Positions 5,500 through 5,557 of a DNA stretch of 5,557 nt are shown piece by piece. Positions within the stretch are counted from its first letter, which is position 1. Each line of letters begins with the position of its first letter. Both the position numbers and the translations under genes were made by a program. Source of the stretch: Pseudomonadota bacterium (lineage in GTDB: Bacteria; Desulfobacterota; Desulfovibrionia; Desulfovibrionales; Desulfovibrionaceae); the NCBI GenBank assembly GCA_023426275.1, contig JAFABC010000130.1:1-5557 (forward strand), read 5' to 3'. The notes under the pieces were generated by a model. The model was not told the DNA's origin. It did not search any database and saw only the letters and a list, made by a program, of their open reading frames with translations.

Positions 5500-5534
5500 C
5501 TCCGGCGGCCGGGAGGGGGTCACCCCCTCCCGGA
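5500..5534 (+). repeat. Intergenic hairpin repeat, copy 2
   Basis: The second 35-bp copy, CTCCGGCG-G-CCGGGAGGGG-loop-CCCCCTCCCGGA. Here the stem is 11 bp: 5509-5519 pairs with 5523-5533 around a TCA loop. It begins 22 nt after the DsrE-family stop, behind a purine-rich GGGGAAAGAGAGAGAA stretch. Another C-rich/G-rich pair (CCCTCCC then GGGGCGGG, 5535-5554) follows, so the element may continue past the window edge. It has no T-tract. It may serve as a weak terminator or mRNA 3' end, and belongs to the same family as copy 1. Confidence 0.72.
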
Positions 5535-5557
5535 CCCTCCCGAAAGGGGCGGGCGGA

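Overview
The window looks like a piece of a GC-rich anaerobe chromosome, most likely a sulfate-reducing Desulfovibrio/Solidesulfovibrio-type bacterium. This is inferred from a two-iron desulfoferrodoxin, a two-subunit 2-oxoacid:ferredoxin oxidoreductase, a DsrE-family protein, high GC with strong G/C third-position bias, and two copies of a GC-rich intergenic hairpin of a kind I recall from that group. No RNA genes, CRISPR arrays, insertion sequences or phage genes were seen.

Layout. Positions 1-453 hold the 5' part of a minus-strand gene for an exported, proline-rich protein with a strongly basic patch; it runs off the left edge. Positions 454-670 are a divergent intergenic region with a candidate promoter, an inverted repeat over its -35 element and a 9-bp direct repeat spaced 21 bp. 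All remaining genes lie on the plus strand. First is an oxidative-stress pair: desulfoferrodoxin (superoxide reductase, 671-1048) and ferritin (1051-1563), 2 nt apart. The 173-nt gap that follows ends in a strong intrinsic terminator placed directly before the ribosome-binding site of the next gene. Then come korA (fused gamma-alpha subunit, 1737-3416) and korB (3426-4265), 9 nt apart. A 91-nt gap carries the first copy of the hairpin repeat. A SagB/ThcOx-type flavin oxidoreductase (4357-5133) and a DsrE-family protein (5130-5477, TTG start) overlap by 4 nt. The second copy of the hairpin repeat follows, so the two copies bracket this last pair.

How the genes may work together. Desulfoferrodoxin reduces superoxide to peroxide at a mononuclear iron centre, and ferritin removes free ferrous iron and consumes oxidant while doing so; together they limit Fenton damage. 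The 2-oxoacid oxidoreductase has an oxygen-sensitive Fe-S/ThDP chemistry and links CoA-dependent oxidative decarboxylation of a 2-oxoacid to ferredoxin reduction. The flavin enzyme and DsrE protein form a separate, translationally coupled unit with a probable redox or sulfur-transfer role and unknown substrates. The most interesting unexplained signals are the terminator in the korAB leader with a possible competing antiterminator pairing, the missing canonical third cluster cysteine in KorB, and the paired hairpin repeats.
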